The notes: a model not told the origin generated them from the sequence alone. A stretch of DNA of 8,128 bases from Pedobacter sp. (GCA_004295885.1 SEDG01000094.1:1-8128), one strand, 5' to 3'. Positions 1 to 5,940 are shown, numbered from the stretch's first letter. A program made the numbers and translations.

Positions 1-243
1 CATGCTTTTGTTTCAAAAATGTGGGGACTTACTTTACTTGCAACATTTACCTGTTTGTTAGGTTTCGCCTATGGCGGATGGATGATGAAAGCCTGTATTG
101 TTTTAGGGTTAATTTCGCAAATAGATGTAATTCTAATCATCTTATTTTTACCTAAATGGACGCACGACATTCCTAGCTTTTACCACGCCATTTTAGTTAG
201 AAAAGGTATTGAGTTTAAAAAGAGCAAGTATTTGAATAGCTAA
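1..243 (+). CDS. C-terminal fragment of a membrane protein, probably a CDP-alcohol phosphatidyltransferase
   Basis: The frame is open from the first base, so this is the 3' end of a longer gene; the ATG at 19 is probably internal. About 80 residues are visible. Two hydrophobic stretches (roughly TLLATFTCLLGFAYGG and ACIVLGLISQIDVILIILFL) are followed by a soluble basic tail with DIPSFYHA and a final KKSKYLNS. A short 'HDIPSxYHAxLIRKG' tail is what I recall at the C-terminus of Bacteroidota CDP-alcohol phosphatidyltransferases, which join a CDP-activated lipid to an alcohol headgroup at the inner membrane. The catalytic CDP-binding motif (DGxxAR...D) would lie upstream and is not visible, so the family call rests on the tail alone. 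The gene is followed by noncoding sequence and a terminator-like hairpin at 388-420. It has no evident link to the efflux genes. Confidence 0.5.
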   Translation, partial: HAFVSKMWGLTLLATFTCLLGFAYGGWMMKACIVLGLISQIDVILIILFLPKWTHDIPSFYHAILVRKGIEFKKSKYLNS

Positions 244-337
244 TTGAAATGGAAACTGGATTGATAAGTCCAAATGTTTTTGCCCGTCAGTTTTCAAATC
301 ATTTCTAGATTGAATCTGAATTTTCACTGTAAAAAAA

Positions 338-483
338 GAAAAATAAAAGACTACTAACCTTATGTTTTTATAAAAATCTAATTAAATGAAAAGGGCTATC
401 CATCCAGATAGCCTCTTTTCGCAAACCAAATATAAATGTGTATGAACAGGACAAATATAGAAAAATAAAATAAAGACTACTAA
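338..483. repeat. Short direct repeats (338-357 and 460-483) around the terminator
   Basis: The stretch at 338-357 (GAAAAATAAAAGACTACTAA) recurs at 460-483 with a 4-base TAAA insertion. The two copies bracket the hairpin at 388-420. The second copy also forms the left arm of the palindrome at 466-502. No gene lies between them. They may be a small duplication or the trace of an excised or inserted element; the A-rich half carries little information. Confidence 0.45.
388..420. terminator. Bidirectional terminator-like hairpin
   Basis: GAAAAGGGCTATC (388-400) pairs with GATAGCC-T-CTTTTC (407-420) across a six-base loop. This gives a 13-bp stem with a single bulged T at 414. The A-run on one side and T-run on the other let it act in either direction. 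It stands about 145 bp after the stop of the first gene and over 300 bp from the 3' end of the kinase gene on the other strand, so it probably ends transcription from the upstream gene. Confidence 0.7.
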
Positions 484-502
484 TTTAGTAGTATTTATTT
501 TA
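466..502. repeat. AT-rich near-perfect palindrome
   Basis: The arms ACTACTAA (476-483) and TTAGTAGT (485-492) are separated by one base. After one mismatch (475/493) they extend by nine further pairs (466-474 with 494-502), giving a 17-bp inverted repeat. It could be an AT-rich cruciform, an operator or a weak terminator. No gene start lies close by. Between it and about 600 I see no ORF, promoter or other structure. Confidence 0.5.
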
Positions 503-605
503 AGATATTTTGGTGACCCATAAAATGGATATAAAATTTGACGGTTGTTTGAAATTTAGCAGTTCTGAAAGCTAAAGCGATTTCGTTTACTGCACTTATT
601 TTGTT

Positions 606-724
606 AAATAAGCCTGATAGTAGCGAACACGGAATGAAATGGAGTAAAGCGGATAGCAGGGCTGATGCTGCCAAGAATTACTGAACATTCACTTCAAAAT
701 AGATTCCTCTGCGCTCTGAATGAC
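606..724. repeat. Probable interspersed repeat remnant of a Bacteroidota type
   Basis: This block is richer in GC and purines than the AT-rich spacer to its left and has no ORF. It contains GATAGTAGCGAACACGGAAT, then AAAGCGGATAGCAGGGCTGA, and ends in AGATTCCTCTGCGCTCTGAA followed by TGAC. Read on the minus strand, the end begins GTCATTC and runs to GAGGAATCT, a string I remember as a common intergenic repeat in Bacteroidota. It lies just downstream of the kinase stop codon (735-737). The assignment is from memory and only one copy lies in this window. Confidence 0.4.
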
Positions 725-734
725 AAAATGTAGA

Positions 735-2093
735 TTATGCGTAGTTAAACACCAATGAAAAAGTTGTTCGTTGGTTAGGGACAGAATCAACTTCTAAACT
801 ACCTCGGTGCATTTTCATGATGTTACGTGTAATGGTTAAGCCAATGCCCGAACCATTTTTGCGAGTGGTATAAAATGGCACAAAAATCTTCTCGATATTT
901 GCCGCCTCTATTCCTTTTCCGTTATCGCTTACCTCAATATAAACTTTATTATGCGCCAGTCTGTAAGTGACTTCAATTATGGGCTGTTCGGTATCTTCTA
1001 AAGCATATAAACTATTGGTTATAAGATTGATTAATGCCTGTTCGATTAGTTTTAAATCTATTTGCAGCGAGATTTTTGAAGCTGTTTGTAGTACCTGCAA
1101 TTTGATGTGTTTGGCGCTAACCATTGGTTGCATTAACACTTTTACGTGTTGTAAAACTTCGCCAATGCTATGTTGTTCTGCATTTGGAGTAGGTAGTTCG
1201 GCAATTAAACGGTAATCTTTTACGAAGTCTAACAAGCCTTCAGACCTGCGTTTAATGGTTTGTAAGGCGGGTTTTAAATCTTCGAGATCTTCGGCATTTA
1301 AACTGTCTTTATCGGTAATCATTTGGTTAACCGTATCAGATAACGAACTGATTGGCGTAATAGAATTTAAAATCTCGTGAGAAATAACACCGATTAAACG
1401 GTTCCAAGCTTCGGTTTCTTTTTGCTCAATTTCATCTTTAATGTTTTGAAAAGAGATGATATTATAATCTGCCCCGTATAGATTTAGCGGAATAACTTCG
1501 ATAGAAAGTTGGATAAATTTATCTTGAATTTTAAGCTCAATGAAACGTTTTCCGCCGGTGTCTATTTGTTCGATTTCCTTAGTAAAAATAGGTAAATGTT
1601 GTTCAAAGCGATGCCAATAACTATAAGCTGGCACATTTAATAAATTGCTTGCCGCCTGATTAAAAAATGAAATTTCTGATTTTTCTTGCGTAGATTTTTG
1701 CTTCTTGACCACAATTACGCCAACTGGAACTTGCTCTAAAATGGTTTTTATTAACTGGAAAATAGAGTCCTGCTCTAGTTGTATGTCTTTATGAATTTGG
1801 ATGATTTCATTAAACGATTCATACAATTCTGGGAAACTTCCTCTAGTAGCTTTATTCTTAAAATTTAAAGTGTGGTCTCTGGTTTTAACTGCTAAAATGA
1901 AACGCTTAATATCTTCTCTGATTTCATTAATATAATAATAAAGGGAAACTATACTGCCCAATAATATTAAACTAACGCCCGTTATTGTAAACCATAATTG
2001 CGTATTCCTAACCAAATAAAACAGCAGCAGCGCCATGATGTTGATGAACAACAGGCGAACGATTAATCGGAAAGTAAATCTTTGGTGAAACAT
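735..2093 (-). CDS. Membrane-bound sensor histidine kinase, NtrY/NtrB-like
   Basis: This 452-residue kinase autophosphorylates on histidine and should pass phosphate to the regulator encoded just upstream. Two membrane segments (about 9-28 and 34-54) have almost no loop between them, so there is no periplasmic sensor domain. A linker helix follows, then a PAS-like domain (about 105-220). The HisKA H-box is GVISHEILNSITPI, with H239 as the phosphoacceptor. The ATPase domain shows an N-box (EQALINLITNSLYAL, N356 and N360), G1 DNGKGI (390-395), an F-box FVPFYTT and G2 GSGIGL (414-419). All catalytic motifs look intact. The stimulus would have to be felt in the membrane or by the PAS domain. It is the second gene of a minus-strand pair, 85 bp after the regulator's stop. 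ATG at 2093 is favoured because the first membrane segment begins just after it. Confidence 0.93.
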   Translation of the reverse strand: MFHQRFTFRLIVRLLFINIMALLLFYLVRNTQLWFTITGVSLILLGSIVSLYYYINEIREDIKRFILAVKTRDHTLNFKNKATRGSFPELYESFNEIIQIHKDIQLEQDSIFQLIKTILEQVPVGVIVVKKQKSTQEKSEISFFNQAASNLLNVPAYSYWHRFEQHLPIFTKEIEQIDTGGKRFIELKIQDKFIQLSIEVIPLNLYGADYNIISFQNIKDEIEQKETEAWNRLIGVISHEILNSITPISSLSDTVNQMITDKDSLNAEDLEDLKPALQTIKRRSEGLLDFVKDYRLIAELPTPNAEQHSIGEVLQHVKVLMQPMVSAKHIKLQVLQTASKISLQIDLKLIEQALINLITNSLYALEDTEQPIIEVTYRLAHNKVYIEVSDNGKGIEAANIEKIFVPFYTTRKNGSGIGLTITRNIMKMHRGSLEVDSVPNQRTTFSLVFNYA

Positions 2094-2100
2094 TTTTGTA

Positions 2101-2181
2101 AGCTAAAAGACTAAAGGTAAAAGATTAAGCTGAAAGGCTAAAGCTGAAAGTCCAAAGCTTTAGTCTTTCGCTTTCAGCTCA
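2101..2181. repeat. Tandem degenerate repeat with hairpin between regulator and kinase genes
   Basis: The spacer is built of variants of AAAGACT, AAAGGCT and AAAGCTG in tandem. AGCTGAAAG (2142-2150) and CTTTCAGCT (2171-2179) form a 9-bp inverted repeat. Between them CTAAAGCTTTGG on the minus strand is itself nearly palindromic, so most of the region can fold. On the minus strand the repeat begins at the regulator's TGA stop, which is base-paired within it. A related copy sits at the stop codon of the ATPase gene (6637-6661). It could modulate regulator-kinase transcript stability or simply be a neutral satellite; it has no T-run like a classical terminator. Confidence 0.6.
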
Positions 2182-3549
2182 AAGACCAAACTTCTCAATT
2201 CTTCTATAAAGTGCTGCTCTTGTTAAGCCTAATTCGGCTGCGGCTCTAGAAATGTTGCCCTTATGTTTTTCGATGGCTTTGTTAACCATTATTTTTTCCA
2301 TTTCATCTAAAGGCATATCGGTTTGTAAAACTGCCTGGTTGCCAAATTTTTGTGGCGATAATTGTAAATCATTTTCGCTGATTTCTAAACCATCTGTCAT
2401 AATTACGGCTCTTTCCAAAACATGCTGTAATTCGCGAATGTTTCCTGGCCAAGTGTAATTTAAGAGCGTTTGCTCTGCCTTGGTATTGATGTTTTTTATG
2501 TTCTTGTGGTATTTGTTACTAAAACTTTGCAAAAAGTGGTAAGCTAATAGAATAATGTCATTTCCTCTATTGCGCAACGGCGGAAGAATGAGCTCTACAG
2601 TGTTAATTCTGAATAGTAAATCTTGCCGAAAAGTTCCTTTGCCTACCATTTCATTCAGTGGCATATTTGTGGCACTGATTAAGCGGACATCAATTTTTCT
2701 CTCTTTACTTTCGCCCAAACGAGTAACCGTTCTATTTTGCAAAACACTTAATAATTTTGCTTGGAGTGGAAGAGAAAGATTTCCAATTTCATCTAAAAAT
2801 ATAGTACCACCGTCGGCCATTTCAAAGCGACCAGGTTTATCTTCTCGGGCATCCGTAAAGGCGCCTTTCGCATAACCGAAAAGCTCACTTTCAAATAGAT
2901 TTTCGTTTAACGAACCTAAGTCTACGTGCATAAAAATCTGCTTTCTCCTCAATGAATTTTTATGCAATTCGTAAGCAAAAACTTGTTTTCCTGTTCCGTT
3001 TTCACCTAAAATTAAAACATTGGCATCCGTAGGGGCTACTTTTATTAATGTTTTTTGAAGATGTTGTACACTATCATCATCACCAACAATATGCTCTAGC
3101 TTACGAGCCATATCACCTTGTATTGAGGTGTTTATTTTCTCTAATTTTTTTACCTTTTTATTCGATTGTCGCAGTTTCGCACCTGCTGAAAGTGTAGCGA
3201 ATAACTTTTCATTTTCCCAAGGTTTAAGGATGAAATCTGTCGCTCCTTTTTTAATGGCCTGAACGGCTAATTCTACGTTCCCAAAGGCAGTCATCAAAAT
3301 CACCACATAATCTTTATCTATGGAAAGGATATGTTCTAGCCAATATAATCCCTCGCGACCGTCGCTTGCACCTTTCTGATAATTCATGTCCAGCAAAATG
3401 ATATCAACTTCGTTTTTACTTAATAACACATTAATCTCCCTCGGGGATTTGCAAGTCAACACCTGATTAAAATGTTGTTTTAAGAAAAGACGAGCGCTTA
3501 GCAGGATATCGTCGTCGTCATCAATTACAAGAATGTTTGCGTCTATCAT
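2179..3549 (-). CDS. Sigma-54-dependent response regulator, NtrC family
   Basis: This 456-residue protein has the full NtrC layout. The receiver domain (1-120) has acidic D10-D14, phosphoacceptor D54 in LLDM, T87 and K109. The AAA+ domain has Walker A GENGTGK (182-188), Walker B TIFLDE (D253, E254) and arginine-finger candidates R308 and R314. The Fis-type helix-turn-helix is at about 430-456 (ISRAAAELGLTRAALYRR). The loop that contacts sigma-54 reads GAFTDA (229-234) instead of GAFTGA, a variant I recall as frequent in Bacteroidota. When phosphorylated it should form a ring, bind an upstream enhancer and open a sigma-54 promoter; the tandem dyads at 4350-4386 and promoter at 4449-4464 are the obvious target. 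Its start codon abuts repeat copy A, so its leader comes from that repeat. Partner of the following kinase. Confidence 0.95.
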   Translation of the reverse strand: MIDANILVIDDDDDILLSARLFLKQHFNQVLTCKSPREINVLLSKNEVDIILLDMNYQKGASDGREGLYWLEHILSIDKDYVVILMTAFGNVELAVQAIKKGATDFILKPWENEKLFATLSAGAKLRQSNKKVKKLEKINTSIQGDMARKLEHIVGDDDSVQHLQKTLIKVAPTDANVLILGENGTGKQVFAYELHKNSLRRKQIFMHVDLGSLNENLFESELFGYAKGAFTDAREDKPGRFEMADGGTIFLDEIGNLSLPLQAKLLSVLQNRTVTRLGESKERKIDVRLISATNMPLNEMVGKGTFRQDLLFRINTVELILPPLRNRGNDIILLAYHFLQSFSNKYHKNIKNINTKAEQTLLNYTWPGNIRELQHVLERAVIMTDGLEISENDLQLSPQKFGNQAVLQTDMPLDEMEKIMVNKAIEKHKGNISRAAAELGLTRAALYRRIEKFGL

Positions 3550-3550
3550 A

Positions 3551-3734
3551 TTTTATATTTTTAACCTCACCCTATCAAAGGCAGTGGCATTTGTTCTTTT
3601 AGTGCTGTCCCTCTCCTTGAAGAGAGGGATTTAGGGGGTAAACTGGTTAAACCAATTTGCAGTTGGATTTAGTGCTCCATAGTTTTTACGTTTTGCCCCC
3701 TCTCTTCAAGGAGAGGGGATTAAGGGGTGAGGTT
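3551..3734. repeat. Palindromic MITE/REP-like repeat, copy A
   Basis: This copy is bounded by a 10-bp terminal inverted repeat, AACCTCACCC (3563-3572) and GGGTGAGGTT (3725-3734). Inside are three hairpins. The left one has TCCCTCTC (3608-3615) against GAGAGGGA (3622-3629). The central one is an imperfect AAACTGGTT-A-AACCAATTT. The right one has CCCCTCTC (3697-3704) against GAGAGGGG (3711-3718). The left and right hairpins are inverted relatives of each other, so the whole unit is a nested palindrome. Bases 3551-3587 are identical to 4110-4146, and 3695-3734 match 4252-4291 at 39 of 40 bases; the middle has diverged. It overlaps the 3' end of the DUF559 gene and supplies the regulator's leader. 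Confidence 0.9.
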
Positions 3735-4109
3735 GTTTTGCAAATGGTCTTTAATTGTATCTAAAACCTTCATCAAATCCAATTTTACCACATCATTTGT
3801 AAATCTAATTACTGCTATTCCCATTTCTTCCAGCTCATAACTTCTATTTTTATCATATTCTTGATTATCATATTGATTATGAATTCCGCCGTCAATTTCA
3901 ATTATTAATTTAGTTTCATAACAATAGAAATCTGCAATATATTTATCTAATGGATGTTGTCTTCTAAATTTGAAACCTAACATTTTTCTATTTCTTAGAC
4001 TCTGCCATATTACCTCTTCAGCATCAGTTTGCGTTTTTCTTAAAGTTTTACAAAACTCGAAAAGTTTTGAGTTGGCTCCTTTAAAAAGTTCATCTCCGTA
4101 ATTTTCCAT
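3720..4109 (-). CDS. DUF559 PD-(D/E)XK endonuclease-like protein
   Basis: This 129-residue soluble protein has the usual DUF559 signature: AEEVIWQSLRNRKMLGFKFR (30-49), then RQHPL, IADFYC with D60, KLIIEIDGGIH with E71, D73 and H77, and a late IRF strand (about 101-103). D60, E71 and D73 are the expected metal-binding core of the PD-(D/E)XK superfamily, related to Vsr mismatch endonucleases. No substrate has been established for this family to my knowledge. The length is normal for a stand-alone DUF559 protein and the core looks intact. Its start (CAT at 4107-4109) touches repeat copy B. Its last codons (NLTP and TAA) are read from the terminal inverted repeat of copy A. This tight overlap suggests that gene and repeats travel together, possibly with the protein acting on the repeat. 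Confidence 0.88.
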   Translation of the reverse strand: MENYGDELFKGANSKLFEFCKTLRKTQTDAEEVIWQSLRNRKMLGFKFRRQHPLDKYIADFYCYETKLIIEIDGGIHNQYDNQEYDKNRSYELEEMGIAVIRFTNDVVKLDLMKVLDTIKDHLQNNLTP

Positions 4110-4291
4110 TTTTATATTTTTAACCTCACCCTATCAAAGGCAGTGGTAATCGTTACATATGCTGTTCCTCTTCTTGAAGACAGGGATTAAAGTAAAATGG
4201 TTTAAACCATTTTGCAGTACAGAGTTTTTTGCTTCTTATTTTACGTTCTTCGCCCCCTCTCTTCGAGGAGAGGGGATTAAGGGGTGAGGTT
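4110..4291. repeat. Palindromic MITE/REP-like repeat, copy B
   Basis: Second copy, same orientation as copy A. The terminal inverted repeats are AACCTCACCC (4122-4131) and GGGTGAGGTT (4282-4291). The central hairpin here is a perfect 20-bp palindrome, AAAATGGTTTAAACCATTTT (4194-4213), better than in copy A. The right hairpin is CCCCTCTC (4254-4261) with GAGAGGGG (4268-4275) around TTCGAG. The left hairpin (4165-4186) has decayed, with one C-C mismatch and two G-T pairs. It stands directly upstream of the DUF559 start codon on the minus strand and would form its 5' leader or promoter region. Confidence 0.9.
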
Positions 4292-4349
4292 CTAATGCTC
4301 CCAAACCTGCAACTGTTAAGCCGTAACTCGCAACAAATCTATGACCTAC

Positions 4350-4386
4350 TGTTCGATGATGTACAGCTAGTGTTCGATATTGAACA
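4350..4386. promoter_or_regulatory. Tandem 16-bp dyads, likely enhancer for the NtrC-type regulator
   Basis: TGTTCGATGATGTACA (4350-4365) and TGTTCGATATTGAACA (4371-4386) match at 13 of 16 positions, and each is an imperfect inverted repeat. Their centres are 21 bp apart, two helical turns, which suits two dimers side by side on one DNA face. They lie about 96 and 117 bp upstream of the predicted transcription start at ~4475, the normal distance for NtrC-family enhancers. The regulator gene is the nearest activator gene. Binding is inferred. Confidence 0.72.
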
Positions 4387-4448
4387 TGTATTTTTGAATA
4401 TAAAATTTAAACAATTGATTTACAGTATTTTAAAATTTAATCTACTGT

Positions 4449-4464
4449 TGGCATAAACTTGGCA
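4449..4464 (+). promoter_or_regulatory. Sigma-54 (-24/-12) promoter of the efflux operon
   Basis: TGGCATAAACTTGGCA has GG at 4450-4451 and GC at 4462-4463, separated by exactly ten bases as sigma-54 requires. The -24 element TGGCA is consensus; the -12 element reads TGGCA where TTGCA is typical. Transcription would begin near 4475, giving a leader of about 20 bases before the ATG at 4495. The nearby sigma-54 activator gene and the tandem dyads upstream support the call. Confidence 0.82.
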
Positions 4465-4494
4465 AATGGCATAGCATTAATACAATAAATCCAA

Positions 4495-5739
4495 ATGGAC
4501 AAAGTAATACAGAAAAAGAGATTTAATAAAAAAACGATATTAATTATTGTCGGTGCTGCAATTTTTATTGCATTAGTCGCTTACGGCTACAGTTTATCAT
4601 TAAATAAAACTTTCAAAGCAGAGGCTGATAAAATTACAGTTAGCAAAGTTCAATATGGTGATTTTGAGGATGTAGTTTTATTAAATGCAAGCGTAGTTCC
4701 ACTAACATCAGTAATTGTAAGTTCATCTGAAGGTGGTACCGTTGCACAAATTTTTACAGAAAATGGTGCGTCGGTTGTGGCAGGAACACCGCTTTTAAGA
4801 ATTGCTAATCCGAATGCACTATCTAGCTATACAGCTAGCGAAACAAGTATAACAGAACAAATTAATCAATTACGAAAATTGAGATTAGACTTGGAACAAA
4901 ACCAAAGGGTAATGAGCCAAGATATGATGGATATTGAAAACAGTTTAAGAACAGCTACTCGTAAGTATAAAATTGATAGCACTCTGTTTTCTAAAAAAGT
5001 AATTACGCAACAAGAATTTAATATTTCTAGTCAAGATTATGAGTATTACCAAGGTAGAAAAGCATTATTGAAACAGGCAGTTCGCCAAGAAAATCAAAGT
5101 CGTGTAATGCAATTGCAACAGATTGAGCTTTCTATCTCTCGAATGAACGAAAGTTTGCAGACCATTAGACAGAACATTGAGAACATGACAATTAAGGCTC
5201 CAGTTTCTGGTCGTTTATCATCTTATGACCCAGTTATCGGAAAGTCTTATAGTGCAAATGAAATGTTAGGCAAAATTGATGTGATGCAAGGCTACAAATT
5301 GCAAGCAGGGGTAGATGAATATTACATCAACCGTGTTAAAGAAGGGCAAACTGCTCAATGTGAATTTAATGGAAAAACATATTCATTAAGAGTAAGTAAA
5401 GTTATTCCAGAAGTTACTGCTGGGCAATTTCAAGTAGAAATGGTGTTTGAAGGAAAATCTCCCGACGAGTTGAGAAGAGGCTTGTCTTTACAAGTGAAAT
5501 TAACGTTGTCTGATAATAGCAAATCGCTTTTATTAGCTCAAGGCCAGTTTTTCCAAAGCACCGGTGGAAGTTGGGTTTTTGTTGTGAATAATGGAAAAGC
5601 AACTAAAAGAAACGTAAAAATTGGCCGTAAAAATTATTTGTATTATGAAGTATTGGAAGGATTACAAAAAGACGAAGAAGTTATTACATCGTCTTACGAC
5701 CAGTTTAACCAGTATGATATAATAGAAATTAATAAATAG
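4495..5739 (+). CDS. HlyD/MacA-like periplasmic adaptor of an ABC efflux pump
   Basis: This 414-residue membrane fusion protein should link an inner-membrane ABC transporter to an outer-membrane TolC-type channel. A basic N-terminus precedes one membrane anchor (about 13-34), and the rest is periplasmic. The first lipoyl half is near 72-104 (SSSEGGTVAQIFTENGASVV) and the second near 232-262 (TIKAPVSGRLS). The helical hairpin between them (about 115-230) is rich in Q, E, R and L, as in a coiled coil. The beta-barrel and membrane-proximal domains follow, to a polar C-terminus. It is first in the operon, directly under the sigma-54 promoter. The start at 4495 leaves about 20 bases of leader and a basic anchor-flanking segment. 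There is no Shine-Dalgarno sequence, as usual in Bacteroidota. Substrate unknown; no TolC gene is in the window. Confidence 0.9.
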   Translation: MDKVIQKKRFNKKTILIIVGAAIFIALVAYGYSLSLNKTFKAEADKITVSKVQYGDFEDVVLLNASVVPLTSVIVSSSEGGTVAQIFTENGASVVAGTPLLRIANPNALSSYTASETSITEQINQLRKLRLDLEQNQRVMSQDMMDIENSLRTATRKYKIDSTLFSKKVITQQEFNISSQDYEYYQGRKALLKQAVRQENQSRVMQLQQIELSISRMNESLQTIRQNIENMTIKAPVSGRLSSYDPVIGKSYSANEMLGKIDVMQGYKLQAGVDEYYINRVKEGQTAQCEFNGKTYSLRVSKVIPEVTAGQFQVEMVFEGKSPDELRRGLSLQVKLTLSDNSKSLLLAQGQFFQSTGGSWVFVVNNGKATKRNVKIGRKNYLYYEVLEGLQKDEEVITSSYDQFNQYDIIEINK

Positions 5740-5891
5740 ATATGTGTATTGAGATGTAAGATTTGAGACACAAGGTCTGTAGCATTTCAATAATAACAAA
5801 TAAAAATTTAGGTTGGTTAAGCTCCAAGTCAGGTGCGTTGACTGGAGCACCAACCTTTAAAGATATGAGTATTGAGATGTGAGATTTGATA
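5739..5891. repeat. Strong hairpin flanked by 30-bp direct repeats, between adaptor and ATPase genes
   Basis: Direct repeats at 5739-5768 and 5862-5891 (core GTATTGAGATGT) match at 27 of 30 positions; the first overlaps the last base of the adaptor's TAG stop. Between them a hairpin folds from 5810 to 5856. Its outer stem is AGGTTGGT with ACCAACCT, its middle GCTCCA with TGGAGC and its inner GTCA with TGAC, with bulges of three bases (5818-5820) and one base (5827). Only three Ts follow on the plus strand, so it is a poor terminator for the operon. It may temper expression of the ATPase relative to the adaptor, protect mRNA ends, or be a small inserted repeat. I found no -24/-12 promoter in this gap. 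Confidence 0.65.
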
Positions 5892-5940
5892 ATCAAAGAA
5901 CATTTCAACTTTACAACATTAAAACCTTACAACAATTATT

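Larger units (their letters stand above)
3551..4291. mobile_element. Composite element: DUF559 endonuclease gene between two direct repeat copies
   Basis: Two ~180-bp copies of a structured repeat in the same orientation flank and partly overlap a single 129-codon nuclease gene. There is no transposase of the DDE, HUH or tyrosine type, and I see no convincing target-site duplication at the outer edges. The unit lies between a regulator and the control region of its likely target operon without breaking either. Possible origins are insertion of a nuclease-carrying repeat beside an existing one, or a tandem duplication of the repeat around the gene. That the unit moves is inferred from its form; the pairing of repeat and gene is seen directly. 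Confidence 0.6.

Noticed and set aside
967..1215. Plus-strand frame inside the kinase gene
   Set aside because: Antisense to a well-supported histidine kinase domain, with cysteine- and serine-rich low-quality sequence and no family resemblance.
2252..2875. Two plus-strand frames (2252-2458 and 2555-2875) opposite the regulator gene
   Set aside because: They lie antisense to the helix-turn-helix and AAA+ domains, which have all expected motifs.
3695..3734. Repeat hairpin as a simple Rho-independent terminator of the DUF559 gene
   Set aside because: The stem is strong, but no T-run follows it on either strand, and the same structure recurs upstream of the gene, so a repeat explains it better.
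3551..4291. CRISPR array or classical insertion sequence
   Set aside because: There are only two repeat copies with a gene between them and no spacers or cas genes. The protein has a PD-(D/E)XK core and no DDE, HUH or recombinase signature, and no target-site duplication is evident.
4229..4456. 75-codon plus-strand frame between the repeat and the efflux operon
   Set aside because: It starts inside repeat copy B, reads the hairpin as SSPPLFEERGLRGE and then runs through both dyads and the promoter; it is a reading of control DNA, not a gene.
4460..4475. A second possible -24/-12 site overlapping the first (GG 4461-4462, GC 4474-4475)
   Set aside because: The spacing between GG and GC is 11 rather than 10, so the upstream site with exact spacing is preferred.
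5414..5853. Two minus-strand frames (5414-5602 and 5662-5853) over the adaptor 3' end and following spacer
   Set aside because: The first is antisense to the adaptor; the second crosses its stop codon and the hairpin repeat. Neither resembles a protein family.
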